Below, piece after piece: positions 6,234 through 15,001 of a stretch of 23,687 nucleotides of DNA. A program made the translations under genes and the position numbers. The stretch comes from an uncultured Rhodocyclaceae bacterium (lineage in GTDB: Bacteria > Pseudomonadota > Gammaproteobacteria > Burkholderiales > Rhodocyclaceae). Position 1 is the first letter of the stretch. Each line of letters begins with the position of its first letter. Location: positions 1 to 23,687 of the forward strand of contig CAIYZZ010000272.1 of assembly GCA_903930805.1 (NCBI GenBank), read 5' to 3'. The notes under the pieces are model-generated. The model was not told where the DNA came from. It searched no databases and saw nothing but the letters and a program-made list of their open reading frames with translations.

Positions 6234-8354
6234 TCAGTTTCCTACCGAGAGCCTGGAAATGTCGGCAACCTGGTTCATCGCCAGATGGAGCATGGCGAGG
6301 AGGCCTAGCCGGTTGGCGCGCAGCGCCGGATCTTCGGCATTGACCATGACGTCGGTGAAAAAGCTATCGACTGGTGCGCGCAGCGCGGCCAATACCTGCA
6401 ACGCGGTGGCGAAATCGCCGGCGGTGAAGGCGGCATCCGCCTTGGGTTTGATCTCAAGCAGCGCAACATTGAGCGCAATTTCTGCAGCCTCCTGGAGCAG
6501 GGCCGTATCCACCTTGGCGGTGACTGTGTCCGCCACTTTCTTCAGGATGTTGCCAACACGCTTGTTGGCGGCGGCGAGACTGGCGGCTTCCGGCAGCACG
6601 GCAAAGGCACGCACGGCGGCGAGGCGTTTTGGAATGTCACCGAGGCGCTGCGGTCGCTGCGAGACGACGGCATCGACTTCCTGCGCCGTGTAGCCATGCT
6701 CGCGAAGGCTGCCGGCGAGGCGTTCATAGATGAAATCGGCGAGCGCAGTTTCTGCCGGCTTGAAACCGTCGACCGCAGCAAACGGCGTGGTGGCGGTCAC
6801 GAGCAAAGTATCCAGCGGCAGGTCGAGTTCGTTCTCGGCCAGCATGCGAATGACGCCCAGCGCATGGCGGCGCAGCGCGAATGGGTCTTTGTCACCGGTG
6901 GGGGTCTGGCCGATGCCGAACATGCCGACCAGTGTTTCCAGCTTGTCGGCCAGCGCGATGACAATGCCAACCTGGCTGCGCGGCAAACTGTCACCCGCGA
7001 AGCGGGGCTTGTAGTGATCCTCGACGGCATCGGCGATGGTGGCGGTCAGCCCGTCATGCAGCGCGTAGTAGCGGCCCATGATGCCTTGCAGTTCCGGGAA
7101 CTCGCCAACCATGTCGGTCAGCAGGTCGGCCTTGGCCAGCACGGCGGCTTGTTCGGCCTGTAAAGCGAGCGGCTCGCCACCCAGTTTGTCTCCGATGGTG
7201 CGGGCAATGGCGGCGACGCGCTGCATACGCTCGCCCTGGGTGCCTAGCTTGTTGTGATAGACGACCTTGCCCAAACCGGCCACACGGGATTCGAGCGACT
7301 TCTTTCGATCCTGGTCAAAGAAAAACTTGGCGTCGGCCAAGCGCGGACGCACGACGCGCTCGTTGCCGCCGATCACTGCGCTGGGGTCGGCCGGACTGAT
7401 GTTGCTGACGACGAGGAATTTGTTGGTGAGTTTGCCAGCAGTATCCAGCAACGGGAAGTATTTTTGGTTCGCCTTCATCGTCAGGATCAGGCATTCCTGC
7501 GGCACAGCAAGGAACTCTTCTTCAAACTGGCCGATCAGCACATTCGGACGCTCGACCAGTGCGGTGACTTCGTCAAGGAGCGCGTCGTCTTCGATCGGTT
7601 GCAGGTTCGGGCCGGCCTGGGTGGCAGCGGTGGCCAACTGACGTGAAATTTCGGCACGACGCTCGGCAAAGCTGGCGATTACAGCACCTTGTGTTTTCAG
7701 GGTTGCGGCATAGCTGTCGGCATCGGCGACGATGAGCGGATCGATCGTTGCTTCAAAGCGATGACCATGCGTTGCACGGCCCGAGCGCAGGCCGAGAATG
7801 GCGAGCGGCACGACATCGGTACCGTGGAGGGCAAGCAGGGCATGCGCCGGGCGGACAAAATTCACGGTGCTCCAGCCGTCCTGCAGCTGGTAAGTCATCA
7901 CTTTCGGGATTGGCAGGGCCGCCAGAGCGGTTTCGAGCGCTTTTTGCAGGCCCTCGGCCAGGGTCGCACCCTTGGCCAGACTGTCGTAGAACAGCACCTC
8001 GGTTTTGCCGTCATTCTCGCGGCGCAGCTTGGTTACAACCGATGGATCTGCGCCCAAAGCAGCAAGTTTCTTCAGCAGCGCCGGCGTGACGTTGCCGCCG
8101 GCATCGAGACCGACGGCCACCGGCATCAGCTTCTGTGCCACGGGCTTGTCGGCAGCCACGGCCGCAACGTCGGTGATATGTGCGGCGAGGCGGCGAGGCG
8201 AGGCGTAGGCGGTAACCGTGGCAGATGACTTGGCGAGGCCGGCGCTGGTCAGTGATTGTGCAAGCGTGTGAGCAAACACTTCGCCTAACTTCTTCAGTGC
8301 CTTGGGTGGCAGTTCTTCGACGAACAGTTCAACCAGAAGATTTTTCGCGGGCAT
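6234..8354 (-). CDS. glyS: Glycyl-tRNA synthetase, beta subunit
   Basis: A 706-residue beta subunit of the alpha2-beta2 glycyl-tRNA synthetase, which charges tRNA-Gly together with GlyQ. The N-terminus NLLVELFVEELPPKAL is diagnostic. Further family blocks include ATHGHRF, FLAVPQECLILTMKANQKYFPLLD, NERVVRPRLADAKFFFDQDRK, VYHNKLGTQGERM and the DALALRR-like DPFALRRHALGVIRML. The C-terminal helical part is the tRNA-binding domain. The open frame extends upstream to 8531, but that part overlaps glyQ and lacks homology. The ATG at 8354 begins MPAKNLLVEL one base after the glyQ stop and is clearly the start. Confidence 0.97.
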   Translation of the reverse strand: MPAKNLLVELFVEELPPKALKKLGEVFAHTLAQSLTSAGLAKSSATVTAYASPRRLAAHITDVAAVAADKPVAQKLMPVAVGLDAGGNVTPALLKKLAALGADPSVVTKLRRENDGKTEVLFYDSLAKGATLAEGLQKALETALAALPIPKVMTYQLQDGWSTVNFVRPAHALLALHGTDVVPLAILGLRSGRATHGHRFEATIDPLIVADADSYAATLKTQGAVIASFAERRAEISRQLATAATQAGPNLQPIEDDALLDEVTALVERPNVLIGQFEEEFLAVPQECLILTMKANQKYFPLLDTAGKLTNKFLVVSNISPADPSAVIGGNERVVRPRLADAKFFFDQDRKKSLESRVAGLGKVVYHNKLGTQGERMQRVAAIARTIGDKLGGEPLALQAEQAAVLAKADLLTDMVGEFPELQGIMGRYYALHDGLTATIADAVEDHYKPRFAGDSLPRSQVGIVIALADKLETLVGMFGIGQTPTGDKDPFALRRHALGVIRMLAENELDLPLDTLLVTATTPFAAVDGFKPAETALADFIYERLAGSLREHGYTAQEVDAVVSQRPQRLGDIPKRLAAVRAFAVLPEAASLAAANKRVGNILKKVADTVTAKVDTALLQEAAEIALNVALLEIKPKADAAFTAGDFATALQVLAALRAPVDSFFTDVMVNAEDPALRANRLGLLAMLHLAMNQVADISRLSVGN

Positions 8355-8355
8355 A

Positions 8356-9276
8356 TCAGGCAACCTTCTTTTCGATCTGGGCCAGCACTTCGGCGGCCCA
8401 TTCCTGCGGCGCCATAGGGAAGCCGAGACGGGCACGACTATCGAGGTAAGCCTGGGCGACACTGCGTGCCAGATTACGGATGCGGCCGATATAGGCGGCG
8501 CGTTCGGTGACCGAAATTGCCCCGCGTGCATCGAGCAGGTTGAAGGTGTGGGCGGCTTTCAAAACTTGCTCATAAGCCGGCAGCGCGAGTTGCGCACTCA
8601 TCAGGTGCTGGGCCTGTTTCTCATGCGCACCAAAAGCGGTGAACAGGAATTCGGCATTACTGTGCTCGAAGTTGTAGGCCGACTGCTCGACTTCGTTCTG
8701 ATGATAGACATCGCCGTAGGTCAACCCGGCTGTCCAGGTCAGGTCAAAGACGTTTTCGACGCCTTGCAAATACATCGCCAGACGCTCGAGGCCGTAGGTG
8801 ATTTCGCCGGTGATTGGTTTGCAATCAATGCCGCCGACCTGCTGGAAGTACGTGAATTGCGTCACCTCCATGCCGTTCATCCAGACCTCCCAGCCCAGCC
8901 CCCAGGCACCCAGCGTCGGGTTTTCCCAGTCGTCCTCGACGAAGCGCACATCGTTTTGCTTCAGGTCGAAACCGAGGGCTTCGAGCGAGCCGAGATAGAG
9001 TTCGAGGATGTTGGCCGGGGCCGGCTTGAGTACCACCTGATACTGGTAGTAATGCTGCATGCGGTTCGGATTTTCGCCATAGCGGCCGTCCTTGGGACGC
9101 CGCGAGGGTTGAACATAGGCGGCCTTCCACGGTTCAGGTCCGATGGCGCGCAGGAAGGTGGCGGTATGACTGGTACCAGCACCAACCTCCATGTCGTAAG
9201 GCTGCAAGAGCGCACAGCCTTGCTGGTTCCAGTAATCCTGCAGGCGCAGGATGATTTCCTGAAAAGTGGGTTTCAT
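8356..9276 (-). CDS. glyQ: Glycyl-tRNA synthetase, alpha subunit
   Basis: A 306-residue class II aminoacyl-tRNA synthetase subunit that makes glycyl-adenylate. Conserved blocks are all present: [50 protein letters not shown] (motif 2 region), [46 protein letters not shown] (motif 3) and [15 protein letters not shown]. The start is placed at the ATG at 9276, which gives MKPTFQEI and lines up with the family. An in-frame TTG at 9297 would add 7 residues and is less likely. Neither has a clear Shine-Dalgarno. It lies 31 bases after lnt. Confidence 0.96.
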   Translation of the reverse strand: MKPTFQEIILRLQDYWNQQGCALLQPYDMEVGAGTSHTATFLRAIGPEPWKAAYVQPSRRPKDGRYGENPNRMQHYYQYQVVLKPAPANILELYLGSLEALGFDLKQNDVRFVEDDWENPTLGAWGLGWEVWMNGMEVTQFTYFQQVGGIDCKPITGEITYGLERLAMYLQGVENVFDLTWTAGLTYGDVYHQNEVEQSAYNFEHSNAEFLFTAFGAHEKQAQHLMSAQLALPAYEQVLKAAHTFNLLDARGAISVTERAAYIGRIRNLARSVAQAYLDSRARLGFPMAPQEWAAEVLAQIEKKVA

Positions 9277-9307
9277 GAGCTCAGGAGGGATTTTCAAAAT
9301 GGCGATT

Positions 9308-10819
9308 CTACCGGCTCCGGCGGCGTCGATAAGCGCCCAAGAGCGCGGGCAAACAGGCGCAGATCGCTAGTAGCAGCGCGAGTCCGTTACCCCAGCGGGT
9401 ATAGGGGGTTAGACCTGTGTAGCCTTGCGCCGTGAGATGAAGCGCGCCAGCGGTAAAGGGTGGCAATGCGGCGAGCACCCGACCGTCGGGCGCGATGGCC
9501 GCCGTGATGCCGGTGTTGGTGGCGCGCAGCATCATGCGGCCGGTTTCTAGCGCGCGCCAGCGGGCAATCTGCAAATGCTGCGGCTGGGCCAAGGAATCGC
9601 CGAACCAGGCGGTGTTGGAAAGATTGATCAGCAAGGTCGCGGCCGGCAGGGACTGGATAATTTCCTCGCCGAACAGATCTTCGTAGCAGATATTGGCGGC
9701 AATCTGCTGCCCGGCAATCTGCAGTGGTAGCTGCGTGGCCGGCCCGGCGGAAAAATTCGACATGGGGATACGCACGAGATTGAAGAACCAGGCGAAGCCC
9801 GGCGGCACGTATTCGCCAAAGGGCACGAGATGCCGCTTGGCGTAAGTCTGCACGCCCGTATTTTGTGCCGGAGGGATGACGCCGGCAGAAGTCGGTGCTG
9901 GCGGAATGGCGGATTGAATCGCCACAGCACCATTCACATAGCCGCCTTCACGGTGCCGCACCGCGACACCCAGCAGCAAGGCACCATGCCGCGTCAGCGC
10001 CTGCAATACGTCGCGTGGCACCTCGTTGAAAAACAGCGGAATCGCGGTTTCCGGCAACACGGTAAGCGCGGCGGGGTGGGCCTGTGCCAGCCGGATGTAG
10101 GTGTCGAGCGAAAGCGGCAGACGCTCCGGCTCCCACTTCAGGCTTTGCGGGATATTGCCTTGCAGCAGGCTGACGGAAAACGGCGCACCCGTGGGTTGCG
10201 TCCAGTCCATGTTTCTGAGCAGGGCGCCACTGCCCATGAGGCCGACGATCAGCAACCATGTTGCCCGCCGCTGCGGGCCAAACGCAAGAACTGCGGCAAT
10301 CAGTGCGGCGAGAAAACCGCTGCCATAGACGCCAATCACCGGAGCGAAGCCTGCCAGCGGGCTCGGCGGCGTTTGTGAGTAACCCAGTGCCAGCCAGGGG
10401 AAACCGGTAAACACCCAGCCACGCAGCCATTCGGTCAGTACCCACAGCCCCGCTGCCAGTAGTGGATTCCGCCAAAAAAAATCGGCGCTGGTGGCACGGC
10501 TGTTATACAAGTACCCCGCCAGTGCAGGAAACAGCGCAAGAAAGCTGCAAAACAACAAGGTGGCAATGATGGCCAAAGGCGCAGCCAAACCACCGACATC
10601 GTGCAGGCTGACATAAACCCAGGACACACCGGCGAGGAAAAATCCCAGACCCCAACTCAGGCCCAGCAGTGCCGCGTCACGCGGTGATTCAGCCCGCTGC
10701 CATAATCGGAGCAACAGTGCCAGCGAAAGGATGGGCAGGGGAAACAGCTCGAGAGGTGCAAAGCCGGCAACGGCGCTGCTCCCCATGATTGCCGCCAGCA
10801 ATGACGGCGGCATCTTCAT
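9308..10819 (-). CDS. lnt: Apolipoprotein N-acyltransferase
   Basis: A 503-residue inner-membrane enzyme that adds the third acyl chain to lipoproteins. Several membrane segments fill residues 1-205, followed by a periplasmic nitrilase domain with the catalytic triad E257 (LPETAIP), K328 ([11 protein letters not shown]) and C378 ([10 protein letters not shown]), then a C-terminal membrane helix at about 477-495. Two copies of the dispersed repeat fall inside. Copy 7 encodes RATSADFF (108-115) in a loop between membrane segments. Copy 9 encodes IPPAPTS (305-311), inside a stretch of about 20 residues inserted between a nitrilase strand and the lysine block. Typical Lnt proteins have a shorter link there, so both may be insertions. 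The start overlaps the corC stop in ATGA. Confidence 0.95.
   Translation of the reverse strand: MKMPPSLLAAIMGSSAVAGFAPLELFPLPILSLALLLRLWQRAESPRDAALLGLSWGLGFFLAGVSWVYVSLHDVGGLAAPLAIIATLLFCSFLALFPALAGYLYNSRATSADFFWRNPLLAAGLWVLTEWLRGWVFTGFPWLALGYSQTPPSPLAGFAPVIGVYGSGFLAALIAAVLAFGPQRRATWLLIVGLMGSGALLRNMDWTQPTGAPFSVSLLQGNIPQSLKWEPERLPLSLDTYIRLAQAHPAALTVLPETAIPLFFNEVPRDVLQALTRHGALLLGVAVRHREGGYVNGAVAIQSAIPPAPTSAGVIPPAQNTGVQTYAKRHLVPFGEYVPPGFAWFFNLVRIPMSNFSAGPATQLPLQIAGQQIAANICYEDLFGEEIIQSLPAATLLINLSNTAWFGDSLAQPQHLQIARWRALETGRMMLRATNTGITAAIAPDGRVLAALPPFTAGALHLTAQGYTGLTPYTRWGNGLALLLAICACLPALLGAYRRRRSR
9886..9910 (-). repeat. Dispersed 25-bp repeat, copy 9, diverged (inside lnt)
   Basis: Matches 20 of 25 positions. 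Sense to lnt, reading IPPAPTS in a loop that is longer than usual for the family. The weakest of the nine copies at base level, but the encoded peptide is like that of copies 2 and 8. Confidence 0.6.
10476..10500 (-). repeat. Dispersed 25-bp repeat, copy 7 (inside lnt)
   Basis: Matches 23 of 25 positions. Sense to lnt, reading RATSADFF in a loop between membrane segments. Confidence 0.78.
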
Positions 10820-11670
10820 GAGGTGACGTCGAGCGGCAGCCCTTTTTGCAGATCGACCAGTAGGGTATGCACACGCCGGCTGTCGGCGCGCAGCACCTGC
10901 AGGCGCAGGCCGTCGATCTCTACCACCTCGTTGCGCTTGGGCAGGCGACCGAGATGTTGGATGACCAGACCGCCGACTGTGTCGAACTCTGCGTCGGAGA
11001 AGTTGGTGCCGAACGCAGCATTGAAATCCTCGATCTCGGTGGCGGCCTTGACGCGGTAGTGGCCTGCGTTGTCGAGCACGATGTTGCCGGCCGCCTCGTC
11101 GAAATCGTATTCGTCCTCGATGTCGCCGACGATCTGCTCGAGCACGTCCTCGATGGTGACCACGCCGGCGACGCCGCCGTATTCGTCCACCACGATGGCC
11201 ATGTGATTGCGCGAAGCTCTGAATTCACGCAGCAACACATTCAAGCGTTTCGATTCGGGAATGAACACCGCCGGACGCAGGCTGTCGCGCAGGTCGAATT
11301 CCTTGCCGGCAAAGTGGCGCAGCAGGTCTTTCGCCAGCAGGATGCCGACGACATCGTCCTTGCTTTCGCCGATGGCAGGAAAACGCGAGTGGGCGGTTTC
11401 CAGCACGAAATCCACCAGCTTCTCGGGTGGCTCGGAAAGCGAGATGACGTCCATCTGCGCGCGCGGCACCATGATGTCGCGCACCTGCATTTCGGAAACA
11501 GATAGCGCGCCCTCGATGATCGAGAGCGCGTCGCCATCCATCAAGTTGCGCTCGTGGGCGCCACGCAGGAGTTGCAGCAGTTGCTCGCGGTCTTCAGGCT
11601 CGCCGAGCAGCAACATCGAGAGCCGTTCAAACAATGAGGGTCTGGGGTGTGGGGGAGGGCTTGGGTCCAT
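10816..11670 (-). CDS. corC: CorC/YbeX family CBS-domain transporter-associated protein
   Basis: A 284-residue cytoplasmic protein linked to magnesium and cobalt efflux or ribosome quality in other bacteria. Two CBS domains occupy roughly residues 65-185 (MVPRAQMDVISL, then SKRLNVLLREFRASRNHMAIVVDEYGG). A C-terminal CorC_HlyC domain follows (about 200-280) with YRVKAATEIEDFN and EFDTVGGLV. Unlike HlyC/CorC membrane proteins it lacks the DUF21 membrane domain, matching the short CorC form encoded beside ybeY and lnt in many proteobacteria. It starts 3 bases after the ybeY stop. Confidence 0.93.
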   Translation of the reverse strand: MDPSPPPHPRPSLFERLSMLLLGEPEDREQLLQLLRGAHERNLMDGDALSIIEGALSVSEMQVRDIMVPRAQMDVISLSEPPEKLVDFVLETAHSRFPAIGESKDDVVGILLAKDLLRHFAGKEFDLRDSLRPAVFIPESKRLNVLLREFRASRNHMAIVVDEYGGVAGVVTIEDVLEQIVGDIEDEYDFDEAAGNIVLDNAGHYRVKAATEIEDFNAAFGTNFSDAEFDTVGGLVIQHLGRLPKRNEVVEIDGLRLQVLRADSRRVHTLLVDLQKGLPLDVTS

Positions 11671-11673
11671 AGG

Positions 11674-12114
11674 TCACAGGTAGGGATCGGGGATGCCGAA
11701 ACGGGCAAGAATTTCGCGCTCTTTTGCTTCCATCCGCGCGGCGTCCAGCTTGTTGGTTTCGTGCTCGTAAGCTTGCAAATGGAGCATACCATGCACGATC
11801 AGGTGCGCCAGGTGCGTCTTGACCGGCTTGCCTTGCTCCTTTGCTTCGTGCAAGACGACTGGCAGGCAGATCACGAGATCACCCACCACAGGTGCGCTTT
11901 CATAGATAAACGACAGCACATTGGTGGCGTAGTCCTTGCCACGATAGTCGCGGTTCAACGCTTGCCCCTCATCCGCATCGACAAACCGGATCGTGACCTG
12001 GGCGGGGAGTTCCTGCGCGGCACGCACCCAGCGCCGTACTTGCGGCCGCAAGGGTAACCGCGCATCTTTACAACCATATTGCACCGCCAGCGCCAGCTCA
12101 ATCTTTTTTGGCAT
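11674..12114 (-). CDS. ybeY: Endoribonuclease YbeY (rRNA maturation and quality control)
   Basis: A 146-residue metal-dependent endoribonuclease involved in 16S rRNA 3' end maturation and 70S quality control. The metal-binding signature [11 protein letters not shown] has the three histidines of the HGxLHLxGYxH motif, with A in place of the usual [18 protein letters not shown] is the conserved upstream block. The frame is open to 12219, but the ATG at 12114 ([14 protein letters not shown]) gives the usual length and overlaps phoH by only 17 bases. It lies between phoH and corC, its standard neighbours. Confidence 0.93.
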   Translation of the reverse strand: MPKKIELALAVQYGCKDARLPLRPQVRRWVRAAQELPAQVTIRFVDADEGQALNRDYRGKDYATNVLSFIYESAPVVGDLVICLPVVLHEAKEQGKPVKTHLAHLIVHGMLHLQAYEHETNKLDAARMEAKEREILARFGIPDPYL

Positions 12115-13099
12115 GACTTTGGCTACGGCCCACGCCCGCTTTGCGGGCATTACCCTGCGCCGAAACTTCGTTTTCGTATGCTGCAACGATGCGTGCCACC
12201 AGCGGATGGCGCACGACATCGCCGGCGTCGAAATCGGTGAAGGCCAACCCGCGTACGTCGGCGAGGATGCGGCGCGCTTCGACCAGGCCCGACTTCTGCC
12301 CCTTGGGCAGGTCCGTCTGTGTCACGTCACCGGTAATCACTGCCTTCGCACCGATGCCGATGCGCGTCAAAAACATCTTCATCTGCTCGGGCGTGGTGTT
12401 CTGTGCTTCGTCGAGAATGATGAAGGCGTGATTCAGCGTGCGTCCGCGCATGTAGGCGAGCGGGGCGATCTCGATGCTTTGTTTCTCGAACATCCGAGCT
12501 ACCTTGTCGAAGCCCATCAGGTCATAGAGTGCGTCGTAGAGCGGACGCAAATAGGGGTCGACTTTCTGTGTCAGATCGCCCGGCAGGAAACCGAGGCGCT
12601 CGCCCGCCTCGACGGCGGGGCGCGTCAGCACGATGCGTTGCACCTGGTCGCGCTCGTAGGCATCGACGGCGGCAGCTACCGCGAGATAGGTCTTGCCGGT
12701 GCCGGCCGGGCCGATGCCGAAGGTAATGTCATGTTCCTGAATCTGCCGCAGGTACTCGACCTGATGCGGGGTGCGGCCATGCAGGCCACTCTTTTTCGTC
12801 AGTAGCCCGGCACTGGCGGGCACCGCCTGGCTGCGATTTCTCAACTCGATCAGACCAAGCTGGATGGCGTCGACGGAGAGCGGGTCGGTAGCCTGTTCGT
12901 AAAAATGGTGTAAAGCCGTTGCGGCCAGTCGTGCCTGCGCTAGGCCACCGTCGATGCGACAGTGCTCACCGCGCCGAACAATCATCACGTCGTAAGCCAT
13001 CTCGATCTGGCGCAAATTTTCGTCAAGCGCGCCACACAAGTTCGCCAGCCGGGCGTTATCGAGTGGTTCGAAAGTGACCGCGAGGTTTTTGGACTTCAC
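12098..13099 (-). CDS. ybeZ: PhoH-like ATPase (YbeZ)
   Basis: A 333-residue PhoH-family P-loop ATPase, thought to be an RNA helicase-like partner of YbeY. The N-terminal 100 residues form a KH-like region. [13 protein letters not shown] is the Walker A loop, [18 protein letters not shown] the family block, and [11 protein letters not shown] the Walker B motif. [12 protein letters not shown] and the C-terminal [12 protein letters not shown] block complete the fold. The spot reading AVPASAGL, in the linker before the ATPase domain, is a possible decayed copy of the dispersed repeat. The gene follows the small unknown gene by 6 bases. Confidence 0.94.
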   Translation of the reverse strand: MKSKNLAVTFEPLDNARLANLCGALDENLRQIEMAYDVMIVRRGEHCRIDGGLAQARLAATALHHFYEQATDPLSVDAIQLGLIELRNRSQAVPASAGLLTKKSGLHGRTPHQVEYLRQIQEHDITFGIGPAGTGKTYLAVAAAVDAYERDQVQRIVLTRPAVEAGERLGFLPGDLTQKVDPYLRPLYDALYDLMGFDKVARMFEKQSIEIAPLAYMRGRTLNHAFIILDEAQNTTPEQMKMFLTRIGIGAKAVITGDVTQTDLPKGQKSGLVEARRILADVRGLAFTDFDAGDVVRHPLVARIVAAYENEVSAQGNARKAGVGRSQSHAKKD

Positions 13100-13105
13100 G
13101 CCAGA

Positions 13106-13459
13106 TCAGCGGTTCTCAGGCAGGCGCGCCTCAGCGGCGGAGAGAATCCAGACCCGATGGACTGCGCCGGTGAAATCTGTCTGGTAACGCACCTTTGAAG
13201 GTGCCTGCACCATCATCGGCATGATGATCATGTTGAGTTCGTTGCGGATTTGCGCTCCGGGCGAGAGGGCATAGGTTTTACCGTCTATCTGCACCTGGCC
13301 CCATTGCGTAGGCGGCAACATTTTGCCTGTCTTCGTCTCCTCCGGTAGGATGCGCACGATGCCCATCGCCGGCTCGACGGGCGCTGGTGTGAGCGCCCCC
13401 TCGACGACCGAGCTGATGACGGAACTGATAATGGCGGAAGTTATCGGATCAAGCGGCAT
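13106..13459 (-). CDS. Small conserved-looking protein of unknown function
   Basis: A 117-residue protein I cannot name. The first 20 residues (PLDPITSAIISSVISSVV) are mildly hydrophobic but do not make a clean signal peptide. The middle, PPTQWGQVQIDGKTYALSPGAQIRNELNMIIMPMMVQAPSKVRY, resembles unnamed betaproteobacterial proteins as I recall them, and HRVWILSAAEA closes the fold. The start is the ATG at 13459, because longer versions would run into msrP. No Shine-Dalgarno is visible. It is the first gene of the minus-strand unit, 6 bases before phoH, and diverges from msrP with 40 bases between. ALTPAPVE at about residues 24-31 may be a decayed copy of the dispersed repeat. Confidence 0.7.
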   Translation of the reverse strand: MPLDPITSAIISSVISSVVEGALTPAPVEPAMGIVRILPEETKTGKMLPPTQWGQVQIDGKTYALSPGAQIRNELNMIIMPMMVQAPSKVRYQTDFTGAVHRVWILSAAEARLPENR

Positions 13460-13499
13460 GCGGGGATGATAATCCGAACCGGACTGAAATGAGAAATCT

Positions 13500-14429
13500 A
13501 TGACGCGCGATCCCCTGTCCGCCGAAATCACCCCGCCCGAGATCTACGCGCGCCGCCGCGAATTCCTCAAGACTTCCATTGGTGCGGCCTCCTTGCTTGC
13601 CGTCCCACCAGCGCCGACTTTTGCAGCCACTGCCGCCTTCGGCGCTGGCGCGAAGCAGAGCGCGTTCTCCACCGCCGAGATGCCCACGCCGCTCAAGCAC
13701 ATTACCGGCTATTGCAACTTCTACGAGTTCGGTACCGACAAGGAGGATCCGCCGCGCCGCGCCCATCGGTTAGTCACCCAGCCATGGCAGATCACCCTCG
13801 AAGGCCTGGTGAAAAAGCCCCTGACGCTGGACATCGAGGAAATTCTCAAACTCGCCCCCATCGAGGAGCGCATCTACCGCATGCGTTGCGTCGAGGGTTG
13901 GAGCATGGTGATTCCGTGGCTCGGTTTTCCGCTGGCAGAGTTATTGAAGAAAGTCGAGCCGCTCGGTAACGCGAAATATGTCGAATTCGTCTCGGCGGTG
14001 CAACCCGAAACCATGATCGGCGTGCAATCCCGTGTGCTCGACTGGCCCTATGTCGAGGGTCTGCGTCTGGATGAGGCGCGTCATCCGCTGACCTTGTTGG
14101 GCGTGGGCCTGTATGGCGAAGTGCTGCCCAAACAAAATGGTGCGCCCCTGCGGCTGGTCGTGCCCTGGAAATATGGCTTCAAGAGCGCCAAGTCCATCGT
14201 CGCCATCCGCTTCGTCGAACACGAGCCGCGAAGTGCGTGGATGAAGTCCGCGCCGGGTGAATACGGTTTCTATTCCAACGTCAATCCAACGGTTGATCAT
14301 CCGCGCTGGAGCCAGGCCAGCGAACGGCGCATTGGTGAATTCACCAAGCGCAAGACGCTGATGTTCAACGGCTACGGCGAGCAGGTCGCGAGTTTGTATG
14401 CCGGCATGGATCTGCGGAAACATTTCTGA
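13500..14429 (+). CDS. msrP: Protein-methionine-sulfoxide reductase, catalytic molybdenum subunit
   Basis: A 309-residue periplasmic molybdopterin enzyme (formerly YedY) that reduces methionine sulfoxide in envelope proteins. A twin-arginine signal, RRREFLK at 18-24, precedes a short hydrophobic stretch. C130 in [13 protein letters not shown] is the molybdenum ligand. [29 protein letters not shown] and the Tyr/Asn-rich C-terminal region are typical. The dispersed repeat encodes AVPPAPTF at 34-41, between the hydrophobic part of the signal and the mature domain, where the AxA-like cleavage site should be. This may move the cleavage point but leaves the catalytic domain intact. Its stop and the msrQ start share one base (TGATG). 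Confidence 0.94.
   Translation: MTRDPLSAEITPPEIYARRREFLKTSIGAASLLAVPPAPTFAATAAFGAGAKQSAFSTAEMPTPLKHITGYCNFYEFGTDKEDPPRRAHRLVTQPWQITLEGLVKKPLTLDIEEILKLAPIEERIYRMRCVEGWSMVIPWLGFPLAELLKKVEPLGNAKYVEFVSAVQPETMIGVQSRVLDWPYVEGLRLDEARHPLTLLGVGLYGEVLPKQNGAPLRLVVPWKYGFKSAKSIVAIRFVEHEPRSAWMKSAPGEYGFYSNVNPTVDHPRWSQASERRIGEFTKRKTLMFNGYGEQVASLYAGMDLRKHF
13599..13623 (+). repeat. Dispersed 25-bp repeat, copy 2 (inside msrP)
   Basis: Matches 24 of 25 positions (T4 instead of T5). Sense to msrP, reading AVPPAPTF at the signal-peptide junction. Confidence 0.85.
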
Positions 14430-15001
14430 TGTCGCTGGCTGTACTGAAAACACTGGCCTTCCTGTTTTCCCTGCTGCCGCTCGGCTACTACGCCTGGAGT
14501 GCCTGGCACGATACGCTGGGGGCGAATCCGATCGAAGCGGTGACGCGCGGCCTCGGCACCTGGGCTCTGAATTTCCTGATTATTACGCTCGCCGTGACGC
14601 CCTTGCGCAAGCTTACCGGCTGGTACATGCTGATGCGCCTGCGGCGTATGCTTGGGCTGTTTGTGTTTTTTTATGCCCTGCTGCACCTGACGAGCTACCT
14701 GTGGTTCGACCAGTTTTTCGACTGGGGCAAGATTGCAAAAGACATTCTCAAGCGCCCCTTCATCACCGTCGGCATGGCGACCTTCTTCCTGCTGGTGCCG
14801 TTGGCCGCCACGTCGAATCAATTCGCCATCAAAAGACTCGGTGGCCGCCGCTGGCAGAATCTGCACCGCACGGCCTACGCTTGCGCCATCCTTGCGGTGT
14901 TGCACTACAGCTGGCTGGTGAAGGCGGACCAGTCGCAGCCCTTGCTCTACGCCGGCATTCTTACGTTACTGCTGGGCTTGCGCGCCCTTCATGGCTTGTG
15001 A
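14429..15001 (+). CDS. msrQ: Heme-binding membrane subunit of the methionine sulfoxide reductase system
   Basis: A 190-residue integral membrane protein that passes electrons from the respiratory chain to MsrP. About five to six hydrophobic segments are visible. Candidate heme ligands are the histidines in LLHLTSYLW, NLHRTAY and LHYSWLV, which match the ferric-reductase-like fold of MsrQ. LGANPIEAVTRGLGTWAL and TPLRKLTG are family signatures. It overlaps msrP by one base, indicating coupled translation. Its 3' end overlaps the convergent bioC gene by 13 bases. Confidence 0.94.
   Translation: MSLAVLKTLAFLFSLLPLGYYAWSAWHDTLGANPIEAVTRGLGTWALNFLIITLAVTPLRKLTGWYMLMRLRRMLGLFVFFYALLHLTSYLWFDQFFDWGKIAKDILKRPFITVGMATFFLLVPLAATSNQFAIKRLGGRRWQNLHRTAYACAILAVLHYSWLVKADQSQPLLYAGILTLLLGLRALHGL

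Noticed and set aside
8228..8252. CGGCGCTGG in glyS, resembling the repeat core
   Set aside because: Only nine bases match, and the encoded residues fit the normal GlyS N-terminal region.
9277..9297. TTG start giving a 7-residue longer GlyQ
   Set aside because: The family begins near the TFQEII block, which the ATG at 9276 already supplies; no Shine-Dalgarno favours the TTG.
12280..12305. CAGGCCCGACTTC in phoH, resembling the repeat's CAGCGCCGACTTT
   Set aside because: It encodes [10 protein letters not shown], a conserved PhoH block, so the similarity is explained by the protein.
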